Source of the DNA: Thunnus maccoyii
Taxonomy: Eukaryota > Chordata > Actinopteri > Scombriformes > Scombridae
NCBI RefSeq assembly: GCF_910596095.1
Contig: NC_056552.1
Coordinates: 6,987,111 to 7,051,110 of the forward strand
DNA: 64,000 nt
Direction of reading: 5' to 3'
The notes beneath the pieces are model-generated. The model saw only the letters and a program-made list of their open reading frames with translations, did not search any database and was not told where the DNA came from. Made by a program: the position numbers and the translations under genes. This document shows positions 36,901 to 51,423 of this stretch, one piece after another. How positions within the stretch are numbered: position 1 is the first letter of the stretch; each line of letters opens with the position of its first letter.

Positions 36901-39900
36901 TATAATGTTTACCATGTTCACAATCTTATATAGCATGTTAGCATGTCTGCATTTGCTAATAAGCATTAAACAACTGAGGCTGTTGAATGAGAATGTCATT
37001 AATTTTTCAGGTATTTGGTCATAAGCCAAAGTATTGGACAAACAAAACATTTGACTTGATTATGGTGCAAAAAAAGTTAAGTGATTACCCAAGTCATGAG
37101 AAAATATCATCTGGGGATGGATGTGTGTACCAAATTTCATGAGAATTTATCCAATAATTGTTGAAATATTTCACTCAACCACAACAGTTTAGGTTTCATT
37201 CTCTGGAAATCATGAATGTCTCTATACAATTTCATGGAAATCCATCCAATAGTTGTTGAGGTATTTCAGTCTGGACCAAAGTGGTGGACTGACCAACCAA
37301 CGGACCAGTTGACCAACCGACAGACTGATAAGAGCCACACTGTTAGCAATACTTAAAATATCTAAATCCAAAATCCCCAAAAGTCCAGCTCTACCAGGAT
37401 TTCTCCTTCTTGCTACATGTTTTCTCCAGAGATTATTATGCAGTTGCGGACTCCTTTCCAAGGGGAACCCCTCCGTCCAGTGCTGTCTGAGCTGTGTGAT
37501 GAGAACATCAACTCGCTGATGAGGGCCTGCTGGAGTGAAAACCCCGACCGCCGACCACCGTTTGGGTCTATACGGAGACAACTGAGGGATACCAGCCCAG
37601 ACAGGTCAGGCTCCTGAGATTTTCTATTTCTTAACCCAAATATAAGAAAATAAACTGTTCTCCCTGTCTCTCATTTGGACCTGCAGGTGTATTTAATATT
37701 GTCACACACCTTAACTTTTTTTTACTTTCAAGTGCATGCACATGAAAATCAGGTTGCTTGTTGTAATATATTAAAAAGCATTCAGAGTGCATGCCTCCAC
37801 CAGGGCTGTAAAATCCTCTGAAATTGTTATCTGCTTTAAAAAAAAGTAGTTACTTGATACATGCCCCACGTTTTCATTTAAGAAGGTGCAGTAGTTAATG
37901 AGTCATTAGCGAAAATGCCTCATCTTGTGCAAATGTTCAAGGTTAAGGCTGGTGATTTTCTTTATTTTGCTTAATGTCAGCAAATCAGCTAACTTGTTGT
38001 GCTACATATCACAACCTCTTGACTTTGTACTAAAGTTCTTTGTCCTACCTTGTAAATGTCAAGAACTTTAGTACAAAGTCAAGAGGTTGTGATATGTAGC
38101 ACATGCTAGCGAAGCTCTGTAAATGGAACCACGTTCTTTGACTGAAAACGTGATCGCTGTTATTAGTCTTTGGAGCTGGTTCTAAATATTCTAATGTGCT
38201 CAAAACTCTAAGTAGCAAAGGAACATGTCATCCACTGCAACCGTGTGGCTCATTGATGTGTTTTTAATCGTTTTTGGCCAACAACGGAGGTCCATGGAAC
38301 GGACGACTAAGATATGGCTTTGGATACACACACAATACTTGTAAGTACTCATTGTTGGTTTGGCTTTGCACATGAGATTTGTTGACAAGAAGAAAAATCT
38401 AGAAAACCACCAGTCATATCCTTTAGGAGATTGTTTTAAAAAATCCTGGATCTGCACCAAAAAATAATCACTTGTTCTTTGGCCCCTGGATTAACTTTCC
38501 GCCGAATTTCATTGAAATCTGTTTAATAACATTTTGACATATCCTGCTAATTAACAAACAAACAAGCATGTCTGAAAACTCCTTACCGGAGTTGATGATG
38601 GTTTTCTGTACTGTAGTCATGCAAATATACTGGATAATATGGTGGAAAAGTTGGAGAAATATGCAAATCACTTGGAGGAGGTGGTGGAGGAGAGGACCAA
38701 TCAGCTCACAGCCGAGAAGGCCCGTGCAGACAAGCTTCTCTCCAGCATGTTACCAAGGTAACAGATGTAACTGCATCAAAATGATTTCTTTATGCCAATC
38801 ATGAACACAGAAGTACAAGTTACTTAGAAATCAATGCTAAACCATTCAAATCACATGACCAGTGTCACCACTTGAATCGGCCTCCATGACTACATCAATA
38901 AGTGAGTGGACAGCGCCACCTTTACCTTGTGCTGCTATTTCATTGGTCGTAGGTACATTGCAGATCAGCTGATGGCAGGGAGGTCAGTGGAGCCGCGTAG
39001 CTACGAAATGGTAACCATCTTCTTCTCTGACATTGTGGGCTTCACCTCCATGTGTGCGGTCAGCTCTGCAATGGAGGTGGTGACGTTCCTCAATGACCTC
39101 TACAGCCTCTTTGACGACATCATCAAGATGTATGATGTCTACAAAGTATGTCACAAACAAGACCTTCTGTTTTTCACTCAGTACAATGCATTACGGATGT
39201 GACATAGACGTAGAGGGGACTGTAAATCTCTAAAGTATATAGTGTTGAAGGTTTTTTATAGGGAAAAACGGCTATTTGCCTTCTTATTGAGAATTGGATG
39301 AGAAGATCAATACCACTCTCATTTCTGTGTGCTAAATATGAGGCTATAGACAGCAGCTGGTTAGCATAGCTTAGCACAAAGACTGGAAAGAGTGGGAAAC
39401 AGTTAGCATGAAGTAAAACCTGTAAAACCTTAAATTGTTTTCACACTTAAGTTTTTATACAGATCAAACAAATGAGATGTAACATTTGAGCTTTAGAGGT
39501 TCTGCTAGGCAGATTTGTTACCTTTGAATAGAGCTAGGCTAGCTGTCTCCCCTCGTTTCAAGTCTTTATGCTAAGCTACGTTAGCTGGCAGCTGGCTGTA
39601 GCTTCATATTTAGTGAACACATATAAGACTAGTATTGATTTTTTCAGTTAACTCTCTGCATCAAAATCTCCCAAAATGCTTAAATATTCCTTTAAAATGC
39701 AGTGATTTTTAATTTAATTGCACCTTTTGCATTGTTTTTTTCTCATTATTTTGTGCTGCTTTGCATAGAAAAAGGGTTCCTGTTGTTACTTTATAAATGT
39801 CAGTATGACTTTGCCACCTTTACATCTTCTCTAGGTGGAAACAATTGGTGATGCCTACATGGTAGCCAGTGGTCTACCTCTCAGCAATGGAAATAATCAC

Positions 39901-41176
39901 GCTTTGGAGATATCCACAATGGCTCTGCATTTCCTGGGCGCCATCAAGGTCTTCAAAATCCGCCATATGCCTACTGAGAGTCTTGCAATTCGTATCGGGA
40001 TACATTCTGGTAAGAGACCATACCGACAGACTAAATAAACAAATTCAGTGTTTGCTTTTGCTGCTGCCTTATTTTATCTGTAAGGTATTTGGAATAGTTT
40101 GAGTTGAGGGCCATCTTTGTATATTATTCATGTATATTTTGACATTCGGAGGAACCAGAAATCTTGCTCACTGTTAGTCACTTGTATGCACAAAGATTGT
40201 AATTAATAATGTATTGTAATTATGTAAGTTTGTACATGAAATAACTGATATTTGAGAGGTTTGAATGCATTTACACAAACAATTTGGTGTGGGTTTTGTA
40301 GGTCCAGTGGTTGCTGGAGTGGTAGGCAGCACTATGCCTCGCTACTGTCTCTTCGGTGACACAGTGAACATGGCTTCCCGCATGGAGAGTAACAGCTTAC
40401 GTGAGTGAACTGAAGAAAAACCTTTATTCGTTTAAAATTTGAGAGCATCAGAATTAAGTTACCAACTCATGACAGGAATTTCATAGCCTGATTTCACTAT
40501 TTCTAGTCTAAATTTTTAAATATGATGACTTTTAGGCCAAAAAATACATTAATGATGTATTTTCCCACCAGAATTTGATTCCCAGTATAGTGGAAAAGGT
40601 TTGAAAAAAGCATTCAAACCTTCATATTTGGAATAAAAATTAAGAAAATATATAGTAAAGCAAAAGAAATATATGGTAATTAAAAAGTCAACTGAATATC
40701 ACATTGAATTATGTGACACTTATGCTTCAGTTGACCTTCAAACAGCTGGTTTTAGTATTTGATTTCTTCAAGCAAAGCAAAGAGATTTTTTAAAATGTCA
40801 AAGCATATATACTTTGCCAACTTAAAATGTTTGGCATTCTTTTTTGTATATTTTACACAGCCCTCAAGATCCATATATCTCAGTGCACTGCTGACATTCT
40901 TGTCCAGGCCGGATCATTTGAGCTGGAAGAAAGAGGAGAAGTCGAAATGAAGGTGATTTCACAGTCGACATGGTTTTTTTTTTTTCCAGTAAAATGCTGC
41001 AGTCTGTTTTTGATATGTTTTTGACCAGCATGTGTTTGTGTCCATGACAGGGCAAAGGCTGTCATAAGACCTACTGGCTACTGAGCAAACACGGGTTTAA
41101 TAATCCTCTTGTTGCTCACAGCTCTCCACCAGCTGACAGCCTCAAACTACCAACAGAGGTACAGTTAGACGTATGA
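24898..41176 (+). CDS. gucy2g: Receptor guanylate cyclase G (complete, 21 exons, 1,097 aa)
   Basis: A membrane guanylate cyclase making cGMP from GTP. Exons: 24898-25272, 27822-28170, 29670-29779, 30972-31154, 31292-31436, 32764-32899, 33059-33159, 33262-33428, 33543-33683, 34468-34551, 34775-34879, 35079-35150, 36192-36360, 36516-36671, 37430-37604, 38617-38757, 38953-39145, 39835-40009, 40302-40400, 40861-40952, 41051-41176. Phases agree at every junction. Order: signal peptide, extracellular ligand-binding domain (about 45-430), one TM helix (about 469-493), kinase-homology domain (about 525-810), dimerisation helix (about 824-869), catalytic domain (about 880-1065). Asp896 and Asp940 should bind metal. 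Glu936 and Cys1008 are the guanine-specifying pair, and Asn1015 and Arg1019 are the expected catalytic residues. The kinase-like domain keeps VAIK (Lys576), but HRD is HGN and DFG is GFG, as expected for a pseudokinase. [11 protein letters not shown] and position between tectb and acsl5 identify GC-G. From memory the human orthologue is a pseudogene; this copy looks intact. Confidence 0.95.
25434..25692. mobile_element. gucy2g: hAT-type MITE, copy 2, gucy2g intron 1
   Basis: agggctgcaacaattatttt at the left and gactaattgttgcagctcta at the right are near-perfect inverted ends; the body has cgattaatcg twice. Lies inside the 2.5-kb first intron of gucy2g. Confidence 0.75.
25738..25832. repeat. 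Half copy of the 7275 foldback element
   Basis: acaatctcaccacaaactcc, tagtagctgttctgttgctt and atatcacatgatcttccaca match the left arm at 7275-7349. No right arm follows. Confidence 0.5.
26700..27500. repeat. Dispersed repeat (GGGCCATAACTC / ACCAAATTTGGTACAGA type), gucy2g intron 1
   Basis: Contains tcaccaaatttggtacagac, gaaggcgtggcctgctgcac and taatgggccataactcttca, a phrase set seen widely in fish genomes. No coding frame is supported. Confidence 0.45.
28440..28990. repeat. Dispersed repeat, gucy2g intron 2
   Basis: ggcatggcctttttcaaagg, aaatgggttctatgggtacc and tctcccctttacagacatgc form a block I recognise as a common teleost repeat. It accounts for much of the 1.5-kb intron. Confidence 0.5.
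30170..30310. repeat. Fragment of the 15029/39240 element, gucy2g intron 3
   Basis: gcaggctagctatttccccc is followed by sequence resembling the tail of that family; strongly diverged. Confidence 0.35.
31600..31982. mobile_element. MITE with TTAAAGCTGCAGTGTGAAGAATTTAGTGGCATCTA termini, gucy2g intron 5
   Basis: Left end taaagctgcagtgtgaagaa and tttagtggcatctag; right end tagatgccactaaatct and tacacactgctttaa are its inverted copy. About 380 bp, no ORF. Confidence 0.75.
33990..34362. mobile_element. hAT-type MITE, copy 3, gucy2g intron 9
   Basis: tagagctgcaacaactagtc at the left, cagattaatcagtaaagaaa with ttgttagctgtgtt at the right. Shares its interior with copy 1. Confidence 0.6.
35440..35935. 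mobile_element. Large foldback element, gucy2g intron 12
   Basis: The left arm (about 35455-35645; e.g. aagtgagaagtttctctgtg, cttgaagcctccagtgcaca, agtaggagacatcttgt) is complementary, in order, to the right arm (about 35710-35915; acaagatgtctcctact, tgcactggaggcttcaag, agaaacttctcactttcagc). Each arm is about 190-200 bp. A half copy lies at 42248-42545. Confidence 0.75.
36830..37345. repeat. Dispersed element (GCATGCTAACATGCTCAC ... GTGGTGGACTGACCAACC), gucy2g intron 14
   Basis: Combines the tcagcatgctaacatgctca block with accaaatttcatgagaattt and ggaccaaagtggtggactga. Same family as 18930 and 57380. Confidence 0.6.
37998..38103. ncRNA. Perfect 43-bp hairpin in gucy2g intron 15 (function unknown)
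   Basis: Bases 37998-38040 are the exact reverse complement of 38061-38103, separated by a 20-base loop (38041-38060). The stem includes acatatcacaacctcttgac on the left and gtcaagaggttgtgatatgt on the right. It folds equally from either strand. The shape suits a pre-miRNA-like or siRNA-type hairpin, but a very young palindromic transposon remnant is equally possible. Confidence 0.4.
38230..38575. repeat. Dispersed repeat, gucy2g intron 15
   Basis: cctggatctgcaccaaaaaa, aatcacttgttctttggccc and aataacattttgacatatcc then tgctaattaacaaacaaaca form a teleost repeat block ending 40 bases before exon 16. Confidence 0.45.
39240..39690. repeat. Dispersed element, second long copy of the 15029 family, gucy2g intron 17
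   Basis: tagcttagcacaaagactgg, ctaggcagatttgttacctt and gctaggctagctgtctcccc are shared with 15029-15345 in the same order and orientation. Confidence 0.65.
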
Positions 41177-41305
41177 CGTACATCACAGTCCCTGTTTTGT
41201 TAAACACAGCCAGCATAGACAGGTCAAGCACTCTTTATCCAAACAGTGTTGAATGTAAAATCAGTGTTGTATTTCGGTTAATAAATTTGTGACTACTCTG
41301 CTCAA
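41177..41305 (+). terminator. gucy2g: gucy2g 3' UTR with AATAAA
   Basis: Following the TGA at 41174-41176, an AATAAA hexamer occurs at 41280-41285, giving a 3' UTR of roughly 125 nt. The final exon also has a GAG|GTACAG donor-like site just before the stop. Reading through it gives the short tail VQLDV, which is the model chosen. Confidence 0.45.
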
Positions 41306-42247
41306 GAAAACAGGAAAGGCCAGAGCTGCGGATAAAAAGGCCCAGAAAACCCTGAACAAAGCGCACATGACAGATGGCATGATGACTACAGTGCACATTT
41401 AAAGAAAAATGGATATTCTGACCATATTTTGGATATATTGACAGGAATATCTGGAAAGGATGTTCACATAGGTCTCACAAAATGCCATGCAAAATGAGTT
41501 TGTTTGCGGCGGACGTGAACAGGAAGACTGGAGACAAAATAAGGACAGAAATTAGAGAGAAAATGGAAGACACTGACTTCATGAGAAGAGACTAGAGCCT
41601 GGAAGCACTTTCAAGACTCTTAATCTTAAATTTTAACCTAATAGTTTGATTGAAAGCTAATTTCAGATATATTGATAAATGAAGGTTTGAACTGTTGTTG
41701 ACTAAATAATTATTTTTGGTAACACTTTAGATTATGGCCTGCAACGTACACCCTATCTATTTCCAATTTACTATTCTTTGTGTATTAATACAGTACATAC
41801 TGATACATACCCACAGTATAGGTACAAGGGAACTAGATGTGAAGGGAACAAGGGAGTAACAATCTGGAAATGTAAAAATAATTTATAATGCAGGTACTTT
41901 TTAACTATACATTAAGGGATATATATTCTATATATATTTTTGCATCCTGCACTGTAAATGTGGAATAATAAGGCTGTAAGTTGCAGGCTGTAATCTCAAG
42001 CATTACCTTGTTGTCTCATGGACAGAAACCTTTACAGTATGTTTGGTAATTAAATAACAATTTGAATGACTTCTTGCAGCTCTAATGTTGGCTTTTGTGA
42101 TGTAAATATATATAATATAATTATCCAGCTGTGCAGAGTTGGAAACCATGATGTCTTGAGAGGATCAACAGTTGTTGTCTTTGATAATAATGTGAAGGTC
42201 TGGTAAGAACTTTAAGTCCCCCTCAAGTCAAAAATGTGTTTTTGTGC
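41306..42247. other. No gene seen between gucy2g and the foldback copy
   Basis: AT-rich intergenic DNA. It may include longer gucy2g 3' UTR if the AATAAA at 41280 is not used. Confidence 0.4.
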
Positions 42248-42545
42248 TTGTTACTTCAGTTGGATGTTTGAGCTTCACTGTGCAGAATTATGTATGTGCA
42301 GAATTTAACACTGAAAAGCTGTTTTGACATTAATTTCCTCAAAATGGAAGGTTTCTCTGTGCTCACCTTAGATTTGAGTTTAAGGCATGTACCTACGAGG
42401 ATAATTTGTGACATCACAACTACTTTGGAGCCAATCAAGGTCCGGTATACAATGTATACAAGTGTGATGTGGAAACTTGAAGCCTCCAGTGCACATACAC
42501 TGAGAATGGACTTTACAGTGACGTAGGAAACATCATGTGTCCCAC
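42248..42545. mobile_element. Half copy of the foldback element, between gucy2g and tectb
   Basis: gagcttcactgtgcagaatt, atgtatgtgcagaatt, ggtttctctgtgctcac and cttgaagcctccagtgcaca correspond in order to the left arm at 35455-35640; an extra block (about 42385-42455) interrupts it. Confidence 0.65.
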
Positions 42546-42844
42546 TAGTTTTCCATTTTCCAATGAAATTTAGCAGTAGTAGTTTATCTATTAACACAAC
42601 TGTTATTGATTCTCAATTGTTCTATGTTGTGAGTTTATTCTTTCTTAAGAATATCATAATAGAAGAAATATGAAAGTATCTTTATCCAGTTAATTTGTAT
42701 TCGTGTTTGTTTTGTTGCTGTGATGTTGAGTGTCTGGTTTTAATTTCTGGATTTAACAAAATGCTTTATTTATTTACCAACTTTGTGAAGGTTCCTGGAA
42801 CATTTTAAAAAATGTGTGCAAAAAATTTAAAACAAAAGGGACAA

Positions 42845-43125
42845 GAATCCATTTTTGTTTGATCTTTATTGGAGAAGTGAAATAATGTATATAACATTAA
42901 TAAGATTATCCATTCACAAATGGATCCCCAAAGCCTCAATAAATGTACTAATTACAAATAATACTTGTGAGAAAATTAGATCATGACAAGTAAAGGATGA
43001 AGGGGGGGAATGTATTCATACGCTCCCTGAGTCCTGGGTGACACTCCCCTCTGTGTGTGTGTGTGTTGATGAATGAATGAATAAATGAATGAATGAATAA
43101 TGTATGATTGGAAATGTATGCTTTA
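42845..43125 (-). terminator. tectb: tectb 3' UTR and polyA signal
   Basis: Following the TAG stop at 43128-43126, a minus-strand AATAAA occurs at 42870-42865, giving a 3' UTR of roughly 280 nt that includes a GAAT-type short tandem tract. gucy2g ends near 41305 on the other strand, so the two genes converge with about 1.5 kb between them. Confidence 0.5.
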
Positions 43126-48165
<5,040 letters not shown>

Positions 48166-48374
48166 TATGTGATGCTGCAGAGAGATTTCAAATCATTATC
48201 TGATCACTAACAGATTATTTAAAGATAATATATAAAGTTGTAAGTCTGACTCACCTGTGTGGGAAAACACCTTGGTCTAGTTTGATGCCGGAGGCTCCTC
48301 ATGGCTCTTCAACAGGTTACCAGCACCAGTGACTCTACAACTAACGTCCTGACAACTTGATGAGGCGTTTTATA
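48166..48374 (-). promoter_or_regulatory. tectb: tectb promoter TATA box and 5'-UTR exon
   Basis: A minus-strand TATAAAAC lies at 48374-48367, predicting a start site near 48343. A 5' exon then ends at a strong donor (CACAG|GTGAG) at 48255, and a CTGCAG acceptor opens the next exon at 48174, nine bases before the ATG at 48165. The 5' exon contains an ATG at 48302 that stays in frame with tectb across the splice (19 extra residues, MRSLRHQTRP...). The downstream ATG is preferred because it starts a clean signal peptide. Confidence 0.6.
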
Positions 48375-48422
48375 CTGTCACAGGTGAAGGTAATCAACTT
48401 TTATCCTTTCTCCCCATCTCCC

Positions 48423-48440
48423 ACTCCCCCCCCCCCCCAT
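48423..48440 (+). repeat. C homopolymer tract upstream of tectb
   Basis: A run of twelve C preceded by CCCACTCC, about 60 bases upstream of the tectb TATA box. Confidence 0.8.
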
Positions 48441-48647
48441 CCCAGCAGGACTGGTTTGAGAGCTCTATTGTGGGGCTGCTCACAAAAGCTTTCTGTGCTG
48501 GTCAGACATTGACTTTCAAATCACCAGTGTCTCTCGGGATTAGCACTCAGAGGGTTTAAATCACCTTTTCTAGTATATGGATAATTTGTCAATTTTACAA
48601 AACAATTACGACTGGTATGAGGGTCATTAATGTATTTGATATATATT

Positions 48648-48862
48648 TTAGGGCTTCAACTTATGATTATTCTCATTATCAAATGAAATGTCGATCACTG
48701 TTTCCCAAAGTCCAAGATGCAACATCAAATATCCAACAGTCCACAACCCAAAGATACGATGTATCATACAATCATAGAAAACTAAAGAAACCATTCACAT
48801 TGAAGAAGCTGTAAAAAGAGAATTTAACTTTCTATTGATCGACTCGTTGTAGCTCTAATATA
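48648..48862. mobile_element. hAT-type MITE, copy 5 (short)
   Basis: agggcttcaacttatgatta at the left and cgactcgttgtagctctaat at the right; inner block caacagtccacaacccaaag links it to copy 4. Confidence 0.65.
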
Positions 48863-50735
48863 TTCAGCATCATTGTGGCAGAGGACGATGAGACAGAAAT
48901 TTCCACAGCTTCAAGGTCAAAATAAAGATCACAGATATCAAAGTTATGATTAACTTTGCCAACAACTCAGGGATAATAGAATTTGCAGCATCCATCTCCA
49001 TTTTTTCAAAATTTCACATATTTGCATGTATTTTTATATTTGCATCTGACCAGCGATAAAATACTGTAGGAACTGGTATGGACATAGATTTTAGTGTCAT
49101 TTCTACGAGAATATCTAAAAGTGTAGCTGCATATTTGGTCATGTCACAAACAAATTTTGAGGACAGAACCTGAGGCGTACAGAGAAACAGGCAGCCCTGT
49201 TACTTCACTTTGTCCCCTTTGGCCAAAGAGGACAAAGCGAAGAAACAGAATGCCATTTAAGAAGCTAAATAGTGAAAACAGACATGTATGGATACCTCAA
49301 AATGTGATGCTAGCTCAGATAAGAGCTGGCGACACTAGTAACTAGTGCTCTTAAGTGGGGATGATAGGCCTGTGTTTTGCAGCATTCAGCAATATAAGGT
49401 TTCACACAGTCTTGAGCTATTAGATATCGCTTTTGTCTGCTAGTCTTGTTAGCCTCTTGTGTGTGTGAAACGTGCGTTCTCATTGACCCTTTACACCATG
49501 GATATTGGTTTATATCAAGCTACTTAAAGCCTCCATAACCTCATATTTACACTAGTTACCTGAGCACACATCATTTTTGATCTAGTTCATTTGACAGATT
49601 ATCTTATTTTGCTTTTTGTCTACATCAAGTTTGTCAAGAAATCCAAATAAACTTGAGTTGCTCAAAGGAAAAATCATCAAAGTTAGATATGACGACCAAT
49701 GCACCAATAAAGTTTGAAATCTTTCTGTTTCACATGCAGTTCCATACAGAGAATCAAGTAGCTCCTTGCAAAGACTTAATGATAAGAGCTGTAAAACGAT
49801 AGCCAAGAGGTTAGAAACTAATGTCCTTCACAGAACAATTCAAGTCACCCTGCAATTGAAGGGGCAAACTGCAGACGATTAGCATCTGAATGGAGCAACG
49901 GGGGAATTTGTAAGGGTTAGTTCGAGGAAGATACCGATCTAAGAGTGGGTCAAGGGACAGCTAGCGTTACAGCATCTGGTGATGCTAACAATCAGGAGCT
50001 GCGAAATTCCATCATGTTATGTAACCACGGGCCTACGATCCAAGAAGCGTCCTCAGTGAGTTCAGAGGGAGACAGAGTCTGTTTGCATGTGTCAGTAAAG
50101 TCCACTTTGAGCGTTAAAGCGGTACTATAGACAAAGTCTATCTTCTGAAACAGCTGTGTAAGTTTGCAGCCGGCTTAGTTTCAATGTGGCTATGCTAGAT
50201 TGTGAGATTTATTATTTTTTCTGTTGCTTCCAAGGGCCTCTGCTATTAAATTCTTCATTGTATGTGAAATTTCTATATATTAAATATGCAGATTGCAGAT
50301 GTTCAAAACTTTGCATTTGGCCCAATGCAACTTTCTCTTGGGGAAATAAAGGTGTGACTGATTTTTTGAGGGTGAAATATCACTCTCTTTCACTTTATTC
50401 TCTGTTTTCTTGTAAAATCATGACTTCATTCTTAAAATATTAGACCATTTTTTTAACTCATTACCTTTTTTCCTCAAAACATGTGAAAATACTTTATCTT
50501 GAAATGTGTTTTTCATCCCTAAAAGTGTGGCCCCAATACTCTCATACTTGTGTCTTCATTTATAACTTATTGCGACATAAATTGCTGAGATATTTAACAT
50601 CCTTAGTTGAGCTCAGAGATAATAACCATGACACCAGATCACAGGGGAGGTTGGCTTTAAAAGTTCCTCATGTAAACTCTGAACTCTTAAGTTTTGTCAG
50701 CTGATATTCTTCATAATGTTTGTTTTAAGTAGTGT
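48863..50735. other. No gene seen between tectb and the Dickkopf-like gene
   Basis: Intergenic DNA. Around 50280-50360 the string ttctcttggggaaataaagg looks like a retroelement tail. Open frames are short and unsupported. Confidence 0.4.
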
Positions 50736-50890
50736 TTCTGTGAGTGTGTAGGACGATTGTTTTGTGATTGTGATGTGAATGAGCTGTCTTACTGTGATTC
50801 TGTATATATGTAACCTCTTCTCAGGACTCTCTTGCAAAAGAGATCTTGATCTCAATGCAATTTCCTGAATAATTAAAGCTTAAACAATAA
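50736..50890 (+). mobile_element. LINE-like 3' tail
   Basis: aggactctcttgcaaaagag, atcttgatctcaatgcaatt and tcctgaataattaaagct match the general form of fish LINE 3' ends (aagagatct...ctcaatg...taaataaag). Confidence 0.5.
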
Positions 50891-51159
50891 ATTAAATCTA
50901 CCAAAGGAGTGTTAAAGTCATACTGAACCCAAAATCCATCCTTTGATTTTGAATTACTCACCTACTGTAGACTGAAACAAGGAGTTTTGACACACTGCTT
51001 TATATTTTGGTTTAATTTGTATATAATCATTGAAAAACCTATGAAAAACACCTGTATGTTCACCACAAGAGAGCAGCAAACCTTTCCCTCAACAGTATCA
51101 TGCTTGTGTGTGTGTATGAGCACAGTAAGTTGAATTTTTAAAAAAGGAAGATATGGTCA

Positions 51160-51423
51160 TTGCTTTTGAAAAAGATTTCTTTTATTCATTAAATTGAAGG
51201 AGAATAGACATTTATAGATATAATCAAAGATCACTAAATGCATGAAGAAGATACTGTATAAGACACCATGGCTACATACAGTAGTGCTTTTGTTAAAATG
51301 TACAAAATGAAACAATAAAAAAAAATCCTTGCTGTAAGAGTCTAGGGAAATACGTACATTTCTTTATGTACAATCATATACAACATATTTACATAATAAA
51401 TAGATTTAGTATTGAGACTGGCA
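51160..51423 (-). terminator. 3' UTR of the Dickkopf-like gene
   Basis: A minus-strand AATAAA at 51186-51181 lies about 240 nt beyond the TGA stop (51426-51424). No nearer canonical hexamer was noticed on this strand. Confidence 0.4.
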
